Below are positions 26,718 through 36,543 of a DNA stretch of 64,000 nt, piece after piece. Origin of the DNA: AP-15 sp963799085 (GTDB lineage Bacteria; Pseudomonadota; Alphaproteobacteria; ATCC43930; CGMCC-115725); the NCBI GenBank assembly GCA_963799085.1, contig CAWCWA010000015.1, forward strand, positions 1-64,000. Direction: 5' to 3'. Every line of letters begins with the position of its first letter. The stretch's first letter is position 1. The position numbers were made by a program, and so were the translations under genes. The notes beneath the pieces are model-generated. The model made no database searches. It saw only the letters and a list, made by a program, of their open reading frames with translations, and was not told the DNA's origin.

Positions 26718-28331
26718 TCAGGTAAGTCCGGCGAAGAAATCGTTGCCCTTGTCGTCGATGACGATGAACGCGGGGAAATCCACCACCTCGATCCGCCAGA
26801 TCGCCTCCATGCCAAGCTCGGGATAATCGACAAGTTCGACCTTGCGGATGCAATCCTGCGCCAGCCGCGCCGCTGGCCCGCCGATCGAGCCGAGGTAAAA
26901 GCCGCCATGCTTGCGGCAGGCCGCGCGAACCTCGGGGCCGCGATTGCCCTTGGCGAGCGTCACGAAACTGCCGCCCGCGGCCATGAATTCGTCGACATAG
27001 CTGTCCATCCGTCCGGCGGTCGTCGGCCCGAACGAGCCCGACGCGTAGCCTTGCGGCGTCTTGGCCGGGCCGGCGTAATAAATCGGATGGTTCTTGATGT
27101 GGTCGGGCAGCCCCTCGCCGCGGTCGAGCGCTTCCTTGATGCGTGCATGGGCGATGTCGCGGGCAACGATCAGCGGGCCGGTCAGGCTGAGCCGGGTCTT
27201 GATCGGATAGCGCGACAGGCTGCGGCGGATCTCGGCCATCGGATGGGCCAGATCGATCGGGACCACCTCGCCGCCAAGCGAGGCCGGATCGATGTCGGGC
27301 AGAAATCGCGCCGGGTTGGTTTCGAGCGCTTCGAGGAAGACGCCCTCGGCGGTAATCTTGCCTTGGATCTGGCGATCGGCCGAACACGACACGCCAATGC
27401 CGATCGGCAGGCTGGCGCCATGTCGCGGCAGCCGGATGACCCGCACGTCATGACAAAAATACTTGCCGCCGAACTGCGCGCCGATGCCGAGCCCGCGCGT
27501 CAGTTCCAACACCTCTTCCTCGAGGCCGCGGTCGCGATACGCCTGGCCGTAGGCGTTGCCCTCGGCCGGCAGCGAGTCGAGATAGCGGCAGCTCGCGAGC
27601 TTGACCGTCTTCAAGTTCATCTCGGCCGAGGTGCCTCCGATGACGATCGCCAGATGGTAGGGCGGGCAGGCGGCGGTGCCGAGCGTGCGGACCTTCTCGT
27701 CGATGAATTTCAAGAGCGATTTCGGGTTCAGCACCGCTTTCGACTGCTGATAGAGAAAGCTCTTGTTGGCCGAACCGCCGCCCTTGGCGATGAACAGGAA
27801 TTTGTATTCCTCGCCGGGCTCGGCATAGAGGTCGATCTGCGCCGGCAAATTGTCGCCGGTGTTGACCTCGTCATACATCGACAAGGGCGCCACTTGGCTG
27901 TAGCGCAGATTGGCCTCGACATAGGTGCGCCGGATGCCGGTCGAGATGGCAGCGGCGTCGTCGCCCTCGGTCCAGACCTGCTGCCCCTTCTTGCCCATGA
28001 CGATGGCGGTGCCGGTGTCCTGGCACATCGGCAGCACGCCGCCGGCGGCGATGTTGGCGTTCTTCAAGAGATCGAAGGCGACGAATTTGTCGTTGGCCGA
28101 GGCTTCGGGATCATCGAGGATCGCACGCAATTGCGCCAGATGGCCGGGCCGCAGGAGGTGCGCCGAATCGTAAAAGGCCTGGCGCGCCAGGAGCGTCAAT
28201 GCCTCGGGCATGACCTTGACGATGCGCCGGCTCTCGAACGCGCCGGTCGCGACATGGTCGCCCGTCAGCTTGCGATAGGGCGTGTCGTCGGCGCCGAGCG
28301 GAAACAGCTCGTGATAGGCAAGATCGCTCAT
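26718..28331 (-). CDS. fumA: Class I fumarate hydratase (iron-sulfur, dimeric)
   Basis: 537-aa enzyme interconverting fumarate and malate in the TCA cycle. The [4Fe-4S] ligands are seen as Cys in PMCQDTGTA, KYFCHDVRV and GVSCSADR. The N-terminal alpha domain includes LKNANIAAGGVLP, and the C-terminal beta domain includes TTAGRMDSYVDEFMAAGGS. Length is normal for FumA/FumB. ATG 28331 gives MSDLAYHELFPLG. It is cytoplasmic and intact, and is followed on the same strand by the ECF sigma gene. Confidence 0.95.
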   Translation of the reverse strand: MSDLAYHELFPLGADDTPYRKLTGDHVATGAFESRRIVKVMPEALTLLARQAFYDSAHLLRPGHLAQLRAILDDPEASANDKFVAFDLLKNANIAAGGVLPMCQDTGTAIVMGKKGQQVWTEGDDAAAISTGIRRTYVEANLRYSQVAPLSMYDEVNTGDNLPAQIDLYAEPGEEYKFLFIAKGGGSANKSFLYQQSKAVLNPKSLLKFIDEKVRTLGTAACPPYHLAIVIGGTSAEMNLKTVKLASCRYLDSLPAEGNAYGQAYRDRGLEEEVLELTRGLGIGAQFGGKYFCHDVRVIRLPRHGASLPIGIGVSCSADRQIQGKITAEGVFLEALETNPARFLPDIDPASLGGEVVPIDLAHPMAEIRRSLSRYPIKTRLSLTGPLIVARDIAHARIKEALDRGEGLPDHIKNHPIYYAGPAKTPQGYASGSFGPTTAGRMDSYVDEFMAAGGSFVTLAKGNRGPEVRAACRKHGGFYLGSIGGPAARLAQDCIRKVELVDYPELGMEAIWRIEVVDFPAFIVIDDKGNDFFAGLT

Positions 28332-28405
28332 GGCATCACTCCGGACTGCCGTCGCGGCGCAGCATCCCCGTTTCGCCGCCGCGGTCAAGCCGGCGGGGTC
28401 CGGCG

Positions 28406-28888
28406 TCAGCGTTTGCGGAATTTGTCGAGGGCGACGATCTCGGCCGCCTGACGCTCCGAGGGCGGGCTCGTTGGCGCGGCCTCGGGGGCTGGCGCCGGCA
28501 GCGCCGCCGCTGGCGCTGTCGCGGCGACTTCGAACTGCAGTCCGAAATTGACCGAGGGGTCGGCAAACGTGGTGATCGCCGCAAACGGTATCGTCAGCCG
28601 CTCCTGTCGGCTCTGAAAGCTCAAACCCACCGAAAACGATTCCTCGCCAATTTCGAGCCCCCAGAACCGATGCTGCAAGACAATCGTCATTTCCTCCGGA
28701 TATTTCGCCCGAAGGAAATCCGGTAGGCCCACTCCCGGCATATCGGTGCGGAAGGTGACGTAGAAATGATGCTCGCCGCGCAGCCCGTCGCGGGCAACGC
28801 GGGAGAGCGCTTCGCGGGCAACGCCGCGCATCGCGGCCTCGACCATCTTGGGGTAGTCGAACTGATCTTGCGGCGGGGAAGGCGGCAT
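28406..28888 (-). CDS. sspB: ClpXP adaptor SspB (alphaproteobacterial type)
   Basis: 160-aa specificity factor that delivers ssrA-tagged proteins to ClpXP. The tag-binding core is GEHHFYVTFRTDMPGVGLPD with LQHRFWGLEIGEESFSVGLSF and LTIPFAAITTFADPSVNFGL. A Pro/Ala-rich linker leads to the short C-terminal ClpX-binding tail EIVALDKFRKR. It sits next to the tmRNA gene, so the tagging RNA and its adaptor are neighbours. Intact. Confidence 0.93.
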   Translation of the reverse strand: MPPSPPQDQFDYPKMVEAAMRGVAREALSRVARDGLRGEHHFYVTFRTDMPGVGLPDFLRAKYPEEMTIVLQHRFWGLEIGEESFSVGLSFQSRQERLTIPFAAITTFADPSVNFGLQFEVAATAPAAALPAPAPEAAPTSPPSERQAAEIVALDKFRKR

Positions 28889-28984
28889 CGAGACGGCCCG
28901 ATCGGTAGAGCGGAGCAGGGTCTCCCGACTATACCCCAGTTGGCGGTCGAGTGAGGGGCTTCTGTTGCCCGGTGCCCCTCGAAC

Positions 28985-29262
28985 CGCGAATTGCTCTAGG
29001 CTTTTACCCCGTTAAGGGTTAGGCCGCGAGCGCCTCTGTTGCGAAGTTATCGTTCGCAGCTAGGTTATGACCCGATAACGGTGGTATCATGCCGGGCGAC
29101 GGATCTTACCTTTACTACGCGCGTCGAGCCTGTTTCGCCCCCATAAGGCCGCCGGCGCGAGCCTTTTCGCAACCGGCGGGAATTGGTGGAGGCGCCGGGT
29201 ACCGCCCCCGGGTCCGCAACGCCTATTTCGCAAGCCGTGTATCGCCATAGTCGGTTGCCCGA
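28985..29262 (-). ncRNA. ssrA: Circularly permuted tmRNA (ssrA)
   Basis: Rescue RNA for stalled ribosomes, in the two-piece alphaproteobacterial form. On the minus strand the acceptor piece comes first and ends CGCCTCC-A-CCA (29194-29184). After a 41-nt spacer the coding piece begins GGGGGCG (29142-29136). These two 7-mers form the acceptor stem with a G-U at the third pair, the alanyl identity element. Downstream, codons at 29060-29022 encode the tag AANDNFATEALAA followed by TAA (29021-29019). A T-arm-like CCGGG/CCCGG hairpin precedes the CCA end. The outer limits are approximate. Confidence 0.93.
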
Positions 29263-29269
29263 CCGGAGA

Positions 29270-29298
29270 GATATAGGATGCGGGCGGCGGCGGCGCAA
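29270..29298 (-). promoter_or_regulatory. Candidate ssrA promoter
   Basis: On the minus strand TTGCGC and TATATC are separated by 17 nt and lie about 85 nt before the acceptor CCA end. This places transcription start near 29262. The -35 is weak; the assignment is by spacing and position. It lies just upstream of, and divergent from, the thyX start. Confidence 0.4.
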
Positions 29299-29315
29299 TG
29301 CCGGGAGGAGGCGGG

Positions 29316-30251
29316 ATGCGGCTGACCTCGCAGCAGCAGGACGAGATCGCGGCGCAGCGGGCGGAGACCCGGCCGACGCGGCGCGCGACCGTTCCGGCGT
29401 TGGAGGAAATCCTCTACGAGGCTCTGCCGGTGCTCGACCACGGCTTCGTCCGCGTCGTCGACTACATGGGCGACGATGCCGCGATCGTGCAGGCGGCGCG
29501 CGTCTCCTATGGGCGCGGCACCAGACGGGTCAGCGAGGACGCAGGGGCTGATCAACTACCTGATGCGCCACTGCCACACGACCCCGTTCGAGATGTGCGA
29601 GATCAAGTACCACGTCAAACTGCCGATCTTCGTCGCCCGGCAATGGATCCGCCACCGCACCGCCAACGTCAACGAATACTCGGCCCGCTATTCGATCCTC
29701 GACAAGGAGTTCTATATGCCGGCGCCCGAGCATCTGGCGGCGCAGTCGACGACCAACCGCCAGGGCCGGGGCGAGGTGCTGGCCGGCGAGGAGGCCGCAC
29801 GGGTCCTCGACCTGCTGCGCGAGGACGCCGAACGCGCCTATCGCGGCTACGTCGAATTGCTGAACGAGGACGGCGGAGCGCGGCGACCCGACAGGCCGGC
29901 CTCGCCCGCGAGCTCGCGCGGATGAACCTGCCGCTCAACATCTACACCCAATGGTACTGGAAGACCGACCTGCACAACCTGATCCATTTCCTGTCGCCTG
30001 CGCGCCGACGCCCACGCGCAATACGAGATCCGCGCCTATGCCGAGGTCATGCTCGGGACGCTGCAGCGCTGGGTCCCGATGACCCACGCCGCCTTCCTCG
30101 AATACCGCATGAACGCCGCGACGATCTCCGCCGCCGGCCTCGCCGTGATCCGCCGGACTGCTGGCCGGCGAACAGGTCGACCAGCCATCGAGCGGCCTCT
30201 CCCCCCGCGAGTGGCGCGAGTTGATGGGCGTGCTCGGCCGGGCGGGAGTGA
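29316..30251 (+). CDS. thyX: FAD-dependent thymidylate synthase ThyX (four or five frameshifts)
   Basis: Makes dTMP from dUMP using FAD and methylene-THF. The start is ATG 29316 after GGAGGAGG. The signature RHRTANVNEYSARYS is intact, and LINYLMRHCHTTPFEM, NLPLNIYTQWYWKTDLHNL and MNAATISAAGLAV are recognisable. These pieces lie in different frames, with shifts near 29545, 29880, 29999 and 30154 and probably another near 30245 to reach a TGA at 30251. No single frame gives more than half of the protein. Since thymidylate synthesis is essential, sequencing indels or a second thymidylate synthase elsewhere must be considered. Confidence 0.85.
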
Positions 30252-30259
30252 AGGGCCCT

Positions 30260-32115
30260 ATGGTCGACTTCAGCAACCGTGATGAAAAAGTGCGCTGGCT
30301 CCGCTCACAGCCGCGCGAGGTCGCCGCGGTGATCGCAGCGCGCGCGGCCTTGCGTGTACTGCCACTGCTCGTCGCCGATTACCCGCGGCTGTTGCCAGAT
30401 TTCTTTTTTCCTCTGGTGCTCGCAGGTTTTCGGGCGGCGGGCGTTTCTTGGGCCCTCGCGCGATTTCCCAGCGTTGGCTCCGATCTGCGCGCTGCTGCCG
30501 ATGCTGCTGCTCCGGCCGCCCGCGACGCTCGCGCCACCACAGCTGACCCCACCGGCGCCTACAGCGGTAACCTCGCCGCCATTCAACCCGCTGCCGACCC
30601 CGCCGCAGTCGGCGCCATTTACGCCGCTGCCAACGCCGCCAGCGTCGCTGCCATTCATGCCGCCGACGATCCGGCCGCAGTCGACGCCGGAGCCGCGGCC
30701 GCCAGCTCCGCCGGTGCCGCCACCGCCTTCTACGCTGCCGTCCGCGGGGATGCAGATGTCATCGGCGTAGCGGCGAGCGCAAAGCGAACGCGCTTATCGC
30801 GCTACCGTGCAGGCCGGCGCCTCGCTCTGGCCGATAAATGGGCGTCCGACCTCCATCGAGGAAGCTTGGACCCGCTTGACAAAGGTCCTCTTGGCTGCAG
30901 ACGAGGGCTGGGAGGTGTGGGTCGATTGGTACGAAGAGCGCCTCGTCGGTCGCCCCGCCGACCCCAATCTCGAGAGCGCGCGATTCACTCTCCCCGAAGA
31001 GCTCTGGCAACAAGGGCCCAAAGCGGTCAACGCCGAAATCCGGCGGCTCATCGAAGAACGCCGAGCCGACCGTGACACCCCGGCTGAGATGATCCCCGCT
31101 CAAGGGGCAGGACCGCACTTCAGCTTCGGCCCAAATGGCAAGATCACGCTGGCACCGCCCACGGAAATCGATGCGGATGGCAATCACATCGCCCGCATCC
31201 GCCAATTATTGCCGCTCGTACGTCGCGCGGCGGACGACCTGGCCGGCCACCTGAATCCGAACGCTTTCCCGGAGCTGGCCCGCGACGTCGCCGCTTACCG
31301 CGCCGCCATCTCGGACGATGAACTGGCGATCGCGTGGGGCACGTTGTACGGCCTCGGCGTCATGCTGGAGAACTCGGCCGAAGCCGCGCGCCGCCAGATC
31401 GAAGATCGCTTGCGGCCGCCGTTGGAAGACCCCGCGCAGTCGGCGCTTGGTTCGGTCGTGACCCTGCACGGCCCGCTGATCCTCGCCACTGGTGAAGGCC
31501 GCGAATTGGCTGACGACGCCGATCGTATGCGACTGACGCGCGAGGAGCAGGCTCGTCTGCGTGACGACGTCGAGGCGGTCGCCAGCGAGCTAAAAATCGC
31601 GACAGAGATTATCGAGCCGCAGGCCGCAAAGACCGTCGCGGATGCTGCCGGTATAATCGGCGAAGGCCGTCACCCCGAACGGGGCACGGTGTTCGCCATC
31701 GGTACGGTCAGGAATGTTACGATCGGCGTCGTTGGCGTGGCTGCGGTTTACGCTGCCTTCGGGATTGGTGTCGTTCAGGCTCGGGGCCGCCTTGCTCGCT
31801 GTCGAGGCGGTGAAGAAGAGTGAAACGTTCTCGAATTTAGCCTCGATGCTAGGCCAGAACATCGATCGCGTCTTCCGCCTCGGCACCGCCTATCGCCGGT
31901 TCGTCATCACCAACGAGAAGCACCTGCGGGGAATTGCGACCAACAGCTCGCACCTTCGCTGGATGCTGCCTCACATCGACGCAATCCTCCGGCAGGCAAA
32001 CCTGACGACCACGAGCGGTAGGCGCTGGGGCTCGCCCCCGCGCGGCGCGGTGGAGGCGGGTGCTCTCTGCCGCCTGATCAGACAGCCCCGGGCAATCTCA
32101 TCGCGTCGCTTCTAG
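30260..32115 (+). CDS. Alanine-rich protein of unknown function with C-terminal membrane segment (two frameshifts)
   Basis: About 615-aa unrecognised protein. It starts MVDFSNRDEKVRWLRSQP, then has an alanine-rich region (about 30490-30750) of loosely repeated AAxAAxxAIYAAA-type units. After a shift near 30780 comes a conserved-looking GWEVWVDWYEERLVG and LPEELWQQGPKAVNAEIRRL module. A helical region with a TM-like stretch (VTIGVVGVAAVYAAFGIGVV) follows, and after a second shift near 31783 there is a C-terminal EAVKKSETFSNLASMLG helix. It follows thyX closely and converges on an acyl-CoA dehydrogenase gene. No function is proposed. Confidence 0.55.
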
Positions 32116-33316
32116 TCGGCGGCCGCCGCTTTGGCGAGGTAGCCCTCGCGGGTCTGCGGCAGCCGGCGGCCGAGCAGTCGCGAGGCGACGACCGTGCGCA
32201 GGATCTGCGCGGTGCCGCCGCCGATCGTAAACATGCGAGCGTCGCGCACCATGCGTTCGAGCGGCCGGTTGCGGGAATAGCCGGCCGCACCGAACAATTG
32301 CAGCGCGTCGTTGGTTGCCTTGACCGCCATCTCCGAGGTGAAGATCTTCGCCTGTGCGGCTTCGGTCGCGTCGGGAAAGCCGTCCCCGGCGCCGGCGGCG
32401 GCCTTGTAGATCAGCGCCTGCGCCGCGGCGATTTGCGTCGCCATGTCGGCCAGCATCCACTGCACGCCCTGGAATTCGCAGATCGGCCTGCCGAATTGCT
32501 CGCGCTCCTTCGCATAGGCGAGCGCCAGGTCGTAGGCGCCCTCGGCCAGACCGAGCGCCACCGTCGCCGCACCGATGCGCTGGCCGTTATAGGCGTTCAT
32601 CAGATCGGCAAAGCCCCTGGCGAGGCCGCGCGGCGGCAGTACCAGGGCATCGGCCGGCAAGGCCATGTCCTGGAACACGATCTCGGCCTCGGGGATGCCG
32701 CGCAAGCCCATGGCCGGCTCGCGCTTGCCGATTATCAGCCCTGGAGTCTCGTCGCGGATCGCGATGAAGCCGCCGATCCCTTCCTCCCCACCGTTCTCGT
32801 CGAAGACGCGGGAGAAAACCAGATGCAGCCGCGACACGCCGCCACCGGTGATCCAATGCTTCCTGCCGTTGACGACAAAGCCGTTGCCGCGACGATCGGC
32901 GCGAGTCGTCATTTCGCTCGCCGCGCTTCCGGCACCGGGCTCGGTGATGCAGATCGCCGGCTTATCCCCGGACAAAACCAGTTCGGCGGCGAGGCGCTTC
33001 TGCGGATCGCTGCCGTATTTCATGATCGCGCCGATCGCGCCCATATTCGCTTCGACCACGATGCGCCCGGTAATGCCGCAGCATTTCGCCATCTCCTCGA
33101 TCACCACCACCGCGTCGAGGTAGCTCGCCCCCGCCCGCCATAGGCGGCGGGTATGGTCATGCCGAAGAAGCCAGCCTCCTTCAGCAGCGCGACGTTGTCC
33201 CAAGGATATTCCTCGGTGCGGTCGATTTCGGCGGCGCGCGCGGCGATCGGACCGCGCGCCAGCTCCCTCGCCCGCTGTTGCAAATTGCGCTCGGCCGCAG
33301 TGAGATCGAACCGCAT
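32112..33316 (-). CDS. Acyl-CoA dehydrogenase (frameshifted near N-terminus)
   Basis: About 400-aa FAD enzyme of fatty-acyl or short-chain acyl-CoA oxidation. It starts MRFDLTAAERNLQQRAREL and reaches GFFGMTIPAAYGGRG. An extra G in a G5 run near 33130 then shifts the frame to SYLDAVVVIEEMAK. Conserved parts are ICITEPGAGSAASEMTTRA (FAD site), YAKEREQFGRPICEFQGVQW, LQLFGAAGYSRNRPLERMVRD and IGGGTAQILRTVVASRLLGR. It is probably one sequencing indel away from intact. The 3' end overlaps the convergent alanine-rich gene by 4 bp. Confidence 0.9.
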
Positions 33317-33380
33317 TACGCCTCCCCACTTGGACTGAGGGCAGTATGACGGCGGGGGAGATCGAGGCAAGCCGCAGGGT

Positions 33381-34559
33381 TTAGCTGGGAGCCTCGGCCT
33401 CGTCCCTGCCTGGCAATTCAACCAAGTCGATCCGGCTGCCGCGCGCCGTCAACCCGAGGCGGCCATGCTTTAAGGCAAGCGCGTCCCTGCCGAAGACCTC
33501 GTAGCGCCAACCCGACAATGCCGGCGCCGCGGCGGCGTCATCGGCCGCGATCGCTTCCAGATCCTCAGCGGAAGCGACGAGCTTCTGCGCGACGTGATGC
33601 GCTTCACAGGATTGCTTGAGAAGTACGCGCAGCAGCTCGACGAGTGGTCCGAGGCCGGCCGGCGGATCGGCGCGCGACGGCGGTGGCTCGACCGTCGCGG
33701 CCTCGGCAAGCCCTTTTCGAACCGCATCGAGGATCTCGCCGCCCAGCTTGCCTTCGGCGATCCCCTTGCCAAGGCTGCGCGTGCGCGACAGCGCCTCGAT
33801 CGATTTGGGCACGTGAGCGGCAATCTCGAGCACGGCCTCGTCGCGCAGGATGCGGCCGCGCGGCAAGTTGCGCTGCTGTGCGGCCCGTTCGCGCCATGCC
33901 GCGAGCGCACGCAGCGCCGCAAAAAAGCGCGAGTCGATCCGGCCGCGCAGACGGAAGCGCCGCCAGGCTTCTTCGGGCTCGTTGCGATAGGTCGCAGGCT
34001 CGGAGAGCACCGCCATCTCTTCGGCGAACCATTCCGCCCGCCCGTTGCTGGTCAGTTGATCCTGAAGCCGCTCGTACACGGTACGCAAATGCACAACATC
34101 GGCGAGCGCATACTGGATCTGCCGCTCAGTCAGCGGCCGGTGCGCCCAGTCGGTAAAGCGCGATGATTTGTCGAGCGGCGCGCGGGCGAGCTTGGAGACC
34201 AGGGTTTCGTAACTGACCGCGTCGCCGAAGCCGCACACCATCGCGGCGATCTGGGTATCGTACAGCGGCTGCGGAACCGCACCGGACAGATTGACGAAGA
34301 TTTCGACATCCTGACGCGCCGCATGAAAAACCTTCGCAACCGCGGTGTTGGCCATCAGGGCGTGCAGCGGGGCAAGGTCGATGTCCGGGGCGAGCGCGTC
34401 GATGGCCGCCGCCTCCTCGGGACCGGCCACCTGAACCAGGCACAGGATCGGCCAGTAGGTCCGCTCGCGCATGAATTCGGTATCGACCGTGACGAAGGCC
34501 GCATCTTGTTGTCGCGCGCAAAAGCCGGCGAGAGCATCGCTGTCGGTAATGACCGTCAT
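33381..34559 (-). CDS. rnd: Ribonuclease D
   Basis: 392-aa 3'-5' exoribonuclease for tRNA 3'-end maturation. The DEDD exonuclease motifs are VTVDTEFMRERTYWP (Exo I), KVFHAARQDVEIF (Exo II) and QYALADVVHLRTVYE (Exo III). The HRDC domain follows, with LRALAAWRERAAQQRNLPRG and LLKQSCEAHHVAQKLVAS. The length is normal and there is no lesion. It lies divergent from aspS with 155 bp between the starts. Confidence 0.95.
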   Translation of the reverse strand: MTVITDSDALAGFCARQQDAAFVTVDTEFMRERTYWPILCLVQVAGPEEAAAIDALAPDIDLAPLHALMANTAVAKVFHAARQDVEIFVNLSGAVPQPLYDTQIAAMVCGFGDAVSYETLVSKLARAPLDKSSRFTDWAHRPLTERQIQYALADVVHLRTVYERLQDQLTSNGRAEWFAEEMAVLSEPATYRNEPEEAWRRFRLRGRIDSRFFAALRALAAWRERAAQQRNLPRGRILRDEAVLEIAAHVPKSIEALSRTRSLGKGIAEGKLGGEILDAVRKGLAEAATVEPPPSRADPPAGLGPLVELLRVLLKQSCEAHHVAQKLVASAEDLEAIAADDAAAAPALSGWRYEVFGRDALALKHGRLGLTARGSRIDLVELPGRDEAEAPS

Positions 34560-34650
34560 GGCTTGGGGCTATAGCGCGAAAACTGCCGCGGCGAAACCGT
34601 TCCCCTGCATTGCGCCGACCCGCTCCCCGCTCGGTTGTGCCGACCCCGCC

Positions 34651-34679
34651 TTGACAAGGCCACGGTTCCGTGCGGTGTT
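34651..34679 (+). promoter_or_regulatory. Candidate aspS promoter
   Basis: A perfect TTGACA lies at 34651-34656, with a weak GGTGTT -10-like hexamer after 17 nt. Transcription would start about 28 nt before the aspS ATG. Support is limited to the -35 element and its position in the divergent rnd/aspS interval. Confidence 0.35.
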
Positions 34680-34714
34680 CCGGCGGCTCGCAACGTGATT
34701 CGGATCGACCGCCC

Positions 34715-36505
34715 ATGCACGCCTATCGGACCCACACCTGCGGCGCCTTGCGCCTGGCCGATGCCGGCCGGACCGCCCGGCTCTCGGGCTGGGTTCACCG
34801 CAAGCGCGACCACGGCCACCTCCTGTTCATCGATCTGCGCGACCATTACGGCGTCACGCAATGCGTGATCGATGCGACTTCGCCGCTGTTCGCCGCGGCC
34901 GACGAGTTGCGCCTCGAAAATGTGGTCACCGTAACCGGGGTTGCCGCCGCCCGCTCGCCCGACACCGTCAACCCCAGGCTTGACACCGGTGAGGTCGAGC
35001 TCCTCATCGAGGCGTTCGAGGTCCAGTCGCAGGCGGAGCCATTGCCGTTTCCGGTCAATGCCGAAGCCGATTATCCCGAGGACATGCGGCTTGCTTACCG
35101 CTTCCTCGACCTGCGCCGCGAGAGCATGCACGCCAACATGATGCTGCGCGCAGAGGTAATCGCCTCGATCCGGCGGCGAATGATGGAGCAGGGGTTCACT
35201 GAATTTCAGACGCCGATTCTGACCGCGAGTTCGCCCGAAGGGGCGCGCGACTATCTGGTGCCGAGCCGGCTGCATCCGGGCAAGTTTTATGCATTGCCGC
35301 AGGCGCCGCAACAATTCAAGCAATTGCTGATGGTCGCGGGCTTCGACCGCTATTTTCAGATAGCTCCCTGCTTTCGCGATGAGGCCGGGCGCGCCGACCG
35401 GTCGCCAGGCGAGTTCTACCAGCTCGATTTCGAGATGTCGTTCGTCACCCAGGAGGATGTCTTCGCCGCGATCGAACCGGTGCTGCACGGCGTTTTCAAG
35501 GAATTCGCCCGCGGTCGAAAGGTGACCGAGCCGCCCTTTCCGCGGATCTCCTACGCTGACTCGATTGAGCGTTACGGTAGCGACAAGCCCGATCTGCGCA
35601 ATCCGATCGTCATGTGCGACGTTACCGAGACGTTTCGCGGATCGGGGTTCAAGGTCTTCGCCGGCATGATCGAGAGCGATCCGCGAGTCCGGGTCTGGGC
35701 GATCCCGGCGCCCAAGGGCGGCAGCCGCGCATTTTGCGACCAGATGAATGCCTGGGCTCAGGATGAGGGCCAACCGGGCCTTGGTTACATCTTTTTCCGT
35801 GGCGGCGAAGGCGTCGGACCGATCGCGCGCAATCTTGGCCGGGAAGCAACTGCGGTGCTGCGCGTAGAATTGGCGCTCGGCGACGGCGACGCGGTCTTTT
35901 TCGCGGGCGGCGTGCCGAAGAGCTTTCTTTCCTTTGCCGCCGCCGCACGGCTTCGCATCGGCCGCGAACTCGGGCTCGTCAAGGAGGACGTTTTCGAATT
36001 CTGCTGGATCGTCGACTTTCCGATGTACGAGTGGAACGAGGAAATCGGCCAGATAGAGTTCAGCCACAACCCGTTCTCGATGCCGCAGGGCGGATTGGCC
36101 GCACTTGAGCAACAGGATCCGCTGGCGATCCTTGCCCACCAATATGATATCGTGTGCAACGGTGTAGAATTGTCCTCGGGCGCGATCCGCAACCACCGCC
36201 CGGAAATCATGTACAAGGCCTTCGAGATCGCAGGCTATAGCGCCGCCGAGGTCGAGGAGCGCTTCGGCGGCATGCTCAACGCGTTCAAATACGGGGCGCC
36301 GCCGCATGGCGGATCGGCGCCGGGCATCGACCGTATCGTGATGCTGCTCGCCGACACACCCAACCTGCGGGAAATCGTCGCCTTTCCAATGAACCAGCAG
36401 GCGCAGGATCTGTTGCTGCACGCACCGGCGCCGGTTCCGCCGGAACGGTTGCGCGAACTTCACATTCGCCTCGCTCTGCCGCCGGGGCGAAACCGGAAAT
36501 CTTAG
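34715..36505 (+). CDS. aspS: Aspartyl-tRNA synthetase
   Basis: 596-aa class IIb synthetase charging tRNA-Asp (possibly also tRNA-Asn in organisms lacking AsnRS). The N-terminal OB-fold anticodon domain starts MHAYRTHTCGALR and has GWVHRKRDHGHLLFIDLRD. Motif 2 is CFRDEAGRADRSPGEFYQLD. The bacterial insertion domain is present, and motif 3 is PPHGGSAPGIDRIVMLLA. The length is normal, the gene is intact, and the start is at the ATG that gives the conserved N-terminus. Confidence 0.96.
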   Translation: MHAYRTHTCGALRLADAGRTARLSGWVHRKRDHGHLLFIDLRDHYGVTQCVIDATSPLFAAADELRLENVVTVTGVAAARSPDTVNPRLDTGEVELLIEAFEVQSQAEPLPFPVNAEADYPEDMRLAYRFLDLRRESMHANMMLRAEVIASIRRRMMEQGFTEFQTPILTASSPEGARDYLVPSRLHPGKFYALPQAPQQFKQLLMVAGFDRYFQIAPCFRDEAGRADRSPGEFYQLDFEMSFVTQEDVFAAIEPVLHGVFKEFARGRKVTEPPFPRISYADSIERYGSDKPDLRNPIVMCDVTETFRGSGFKVFAGMIESDPRVRVWAIPAPKGGSRAFCDQMNAWAQDEGQPGLGYIFFRGGEGVGPIARNLGREATAVLRVELALGDGDAVFFAGGVPKSFLSFAAAARLRIGRELGLVKEDVFEFCWIVDFPMYEWNEEIGQIEFSHNPFSMPQGGLAALEQQDPLAILAHQYDIVCNGVELSSGAIRNHRPEIMYKAFEIAGYSAAEVEERFGGMLNAFKYGAPPHGGSAPGIDRIVMLLADTPNLREIVAFPMNQQAQDLLLHAPAPVPPERLRELHIRLALPPGRNRKS

Positions 36506-36543
36506 GGCGTGGACCGGCATTGGCTCGCTTTGAGGAGAAACAC

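Noticed and set aside
25581..28451. 956-aa plus-strand open frame
   Set aside because: It is the antisense shadow of fumA, the sigma factor and the anti-sigma genes in GC-rich DNA; it has a low-complexity R/A/D composition and no ribosome binding site or known motif.
30354..30770. Proline-rich plus-strand frame (PPTP-like repeats)
   Set aside because: Alternate-frame reading of the GC-rich alanine repeat; the alanine frame continues into conserved-looking modules while this one does not.
34556..36520. 654-aa minus-strand open frame opposite aspS
   Set aside because: Shadow of the aspS codons; aspS is clearly conserved on the + strand.
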